A stretch of DNA of 64,000 bases. Source: Pseudomonas sp. P5_109 (lineage in GTDB: Bacteria; Pseudomonadota; Gammaproteobacteria; Pseudomonadales; Pseudomonadaceae). The stretch spans positions 3,733,501 to 3,797,500 of the forward strand of contig NZ_CP125380.1 in assembly GCF_034009455.1 (NCBI RefSeq). Reading direction: 5' to 3'. The number at the start of each line of letters is the position of its first letter. The stretch's first letter is position 1. The notes beneath the pieces were generated by a model. It was given only the letters and a program-made list of their open reading frames with translations, made no database searches and was not told where the DNA came from. Of the stretch, positions 62,383-64,000 are shown in pieces. Position numbers and translations under genes: made by a program.

Positions 62383-64000
62383 ATGCCTCAACTGCGTTTA
62401 TTCACCGTTTTACTGATGCTCTGCCTGCTTCCGCTCAGCGGTACGCAGGCGGCACCCGCGCAACCCGCCCAACCACCCGCGACTCAGGCGCCGGCGGCCC
62501 CCAGCTGGCCACAGGTGCTGGCTGCTGGCGACACCAAATTGACCATCTACCAGCCGCAACTGGACAGCTGGGACGGCTACACCCTGAACGCGCGGGCCGC
62601 TGTGGAGGCCACGGGCACCGATGGCAAATCCACTTATGGCATCGTGCAGTTCAGCGCCCACACATTGGTCGACAAGGCCACTCGCTGGGTGGCGCTCGAC
62701 CAGTACACCCTCACCAAGGCCGACTTCCCCGATAGCGCAACCAAGGCTGACAGCTGGGTCGCCGCGGTGAAGCAAGACGCCGAGAAGCGCACCAAAACCA
62801 TTTCCCTGGACCAACTCGAAGCCGCGCTCGGCGTGATCGCCGCCGAGCAGAAGTCCAGCAGCGCGCCACTGGAAAATACTCCGCCGACGATTATTTCGTC
62901 CGAGGTGCCAGCGTTGTTGGTGTACATCGATGGCGAACCCGCCTATCGCCCGGTTGATGGCACCTCGCTGCAACGGGTGATCAACACCCGGCCATTGCTG
63001 CTCAAGGACGCACAGGGCAAGCATTACCTGCACGTATTCGATGGCTGGATGGTCGCGGACAACCTGGGCGGGCAGTATGCGCCCCTGCCCTCGCCGTCCG
63101 CCGAGCTGGAAAAAGCCAAAAAAGACGCCATCCAGAGTCGCCAGGTGGACCTGCTGACAGGCCAGAGCGACCCGAAGGACAAGATACCGACGCTGGCCAA
63201 ACCGCCGATTCCGCAAATCTACATCGCCACGGTCCCGACCGAGCTGATCGTTACTGACGGCGCGCCCCAATGGCAGCCGATCCAGAACACCAAACTGCTG
63301 TATGTGACCAACACCACCGGGCATATTTTCAAGGAAATCGGCGATCAGGACAGCTATGTGCTGATCTCGGGACGCTGGTTCCGCGCCAGTGACATGAAAG
63401 GCCCCTGGACCTTTGTGGGCGCGGACAAACTACCCGCAGACTTCGCCAACATTCCCGATGACAGCCCCAAGGAAAACGTGAAAGCCTCGGTGGCCGGCAC
63501 CCCGCAGGCCAAGGAAGCCGCCATTGCCGCGACCATCCCGCAGACCTCGGCGATCAAGAAAAGCCAGGTAAAAATGAGCAAGCCGCCGATCGACGGCGAA
63601 CCGCAACTCAAGGCCATCCAGGGCACGCCCTTGCAATACGTGGTCAACAGCCCGATGCCGATCATCATGGTCGATGCACACAGCTGGTACGCGGTGGAGA
63701 ACGGTGTCTGGTTCGTCGCCACGTCGGTGCAAGGCCCCTGGGAGGTCGCCTCTTCAGTACCGGCGGTGATCTATTCGATTCCACCCAGTTCACCGATGCA
63801 CTACATCACTTACGTGAAAGTCTACGAAGCCAGCGGCGATACCGTCGTCGTCGGTTACACGCCGGGCTATCAGGGCTCGACACTGGACCCTGACAGCGGT
63901 GTGGTGGTGTATGGCACCGGTTATCCGTATACGCCGTGGGTGGGCAGTGTCTGGTACGGCCCGCCGGTGACCTATGGCTTTGGCGTGGCGATTCGCTACA
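62383..64000 (+). CDS. Large exported protein, N-terminal part (cut by window edge)
   Basis: At least 539 residues; no stop codon before the window ends. Start ATG 62383 with GGAG 8 nt upstream. Signal peptide about 1-24 (LLMLCLLPLSGTQAA), then a Pro/Ala-rich linker. Three WYxxENG/WF-like repeats are visible (GWMVADNLGGQY, SGRWFRASDMKGPWTFV, SWYAVENGVWFVATSVQGPW), each ending in GPW or a similar turn. The C-terminal visible part is Tyr/Gly-rich (YGTGYPYTPWVGSVWYGPPV). Resembles Pseudomonas proteins labelled carbohydrate-binding; function unknown. Confidence 0.85.
   Translation, partial: MPQLRLFTVLLMLCLLPLSGTQAAPAQPAQPPATQAPAAPSWPQVLAAGDTKLTIYQPQLDSWDGYTLNARAAVEATGTDGKSTYGIVQFSAHTLVDKATRWVALDQYTLTKADFPDSATKADSWVAAVKQDAEKRTKTISLDQLEAALGVIAAEQKSSSAPLENTPPTIISSEVPALLVYIDGEPAYRPVDGTSLQRVINTRPLLLKDAQGKHYLHVFDGWMVADNLGGQYAPLPSPSAELEKAKKDAIQSRQVDLLTGQSDPKDKIPTLAKPPIPQIYIATVPTELIVTDGAPQWQPIQNTKLLYVTNTTGHIFKEIGDQDSYVLISGRWFRASDMKGPWTFVGADKLPADFANIPDDSPKENVKASVAGTPQAKEAAIAATIPQTSAIKKSQVKMSKPPIDGEPQLKAIQGTPLQYVVNSPMPIIMVDAHSWYAVENGVWFVATSVQGPWEVASSVPAVIYSIPPSSPMHYITYVKVYEASGDTVVVGYTPGYQGSTLDPDSGVVVYGTGYPYTPWVGSVWYGPPVTYGFGVAIRY

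Overview
The window is chromosomal DNA of a fluorescent Pseudomonas, most likely of the P. fluorescens group. Evidence includes a pyoverdine acylase (pvdQ), the PtxS/kgu 2-ketogluconate operon, an AruH-type arginine:pyruvate transaminase, an MvaT/MvaU-type nucleoid protein and many REP/REPIN repeats of the types seen in this group (TGTGGGAGCGGGCTTGCTCGCG and TGTAGGAGCTGGCTTGCCAGCG). Genes are dense, GC-rich and mostly in short operons. I see no tRNA, rRNA, CRISPR array, insertion sequence or prophage.

Layout. 1-9.2 kb: the 5' part of dpkA (minus), a 1612-residue putative toxin with four repeats of an ILYTP-type motif and a C-terminal HExxH motif, an orphan FecR-type anti-sigma gene, and pvdQ (minus). 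9.2-10.5 kb: a tandem REPIN array, a Fur-like winged-helix regulator (PA2384-like) and a small membrane protein. 10.5-19.6 kb: a small lipoprotein, a divergent LysR/aldo-keto reductase pair, a DUF411/YqaA pair, a hydrolase/dehydrogenase pair, a SAM methyltransferase, and a TPR/ECF sigma/anti-sigma cluster in which the sigma gene has no ordinary start codon. 19.7-26.3 kb: a two-component system divergent from an RND efflux adaptor and pump. 26.4-28.7 kb: DUF1345, AraC and LysE-family genes.

28.8-34.2 kb: ptxS, kguE, kguK, kguT and kguD, a complete 2-ketogluconate pathway with two identical TGAAACCGGTTTCA operators. 34.2-39.6 kb: aruH, then a glycerate kinase, a CdaR-type regulator and an MFS sugar-acid transporter that look like one aldarate/glycerate unit. 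39.8-46.9 kb: an aldo-keto reductase, two EamA-type transporters, 4-hydroxyphenylpyruvate dioxygenase, a LysR regulator and a CSS-motif EAL phosphodiesterase. 47-56 kb: an MvaU-like protein, glyoxalase I, ahpF and ahpC, a tyrosine recombinase divergent from a KfrA-like coiled-coil DNA-binding protein, glutathione reductase and galU. 56-58.6 kb: a second REPIN array and several small proteins. 58.7-61.2 kb: a probable alkylation-repair cluster (a 2OG-Fe(II) oxygenase, AlkB, and an Ada that lacks three of the four zinc cysteines). 61.2-64 kb: a YhdH/AcuI-type reductase and the start of a large exported protein that runs off the window.

Two functional themes recur. One is iron and oxidative or electrophile stress: pvdQ, the Fur-like protein, ahpCF, gor, gloA, alkB and ada. 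The other is periplasmic glucose and sugar-acid use: ptxS/kgu and glycerate kinase/CdaR. The least explained items are the large toxin, the recombinase/KfrA pair with its 14-bp palindrome, the 2OG oxygenase joined to alkB, and the sigma gene with an apparent ATC start.
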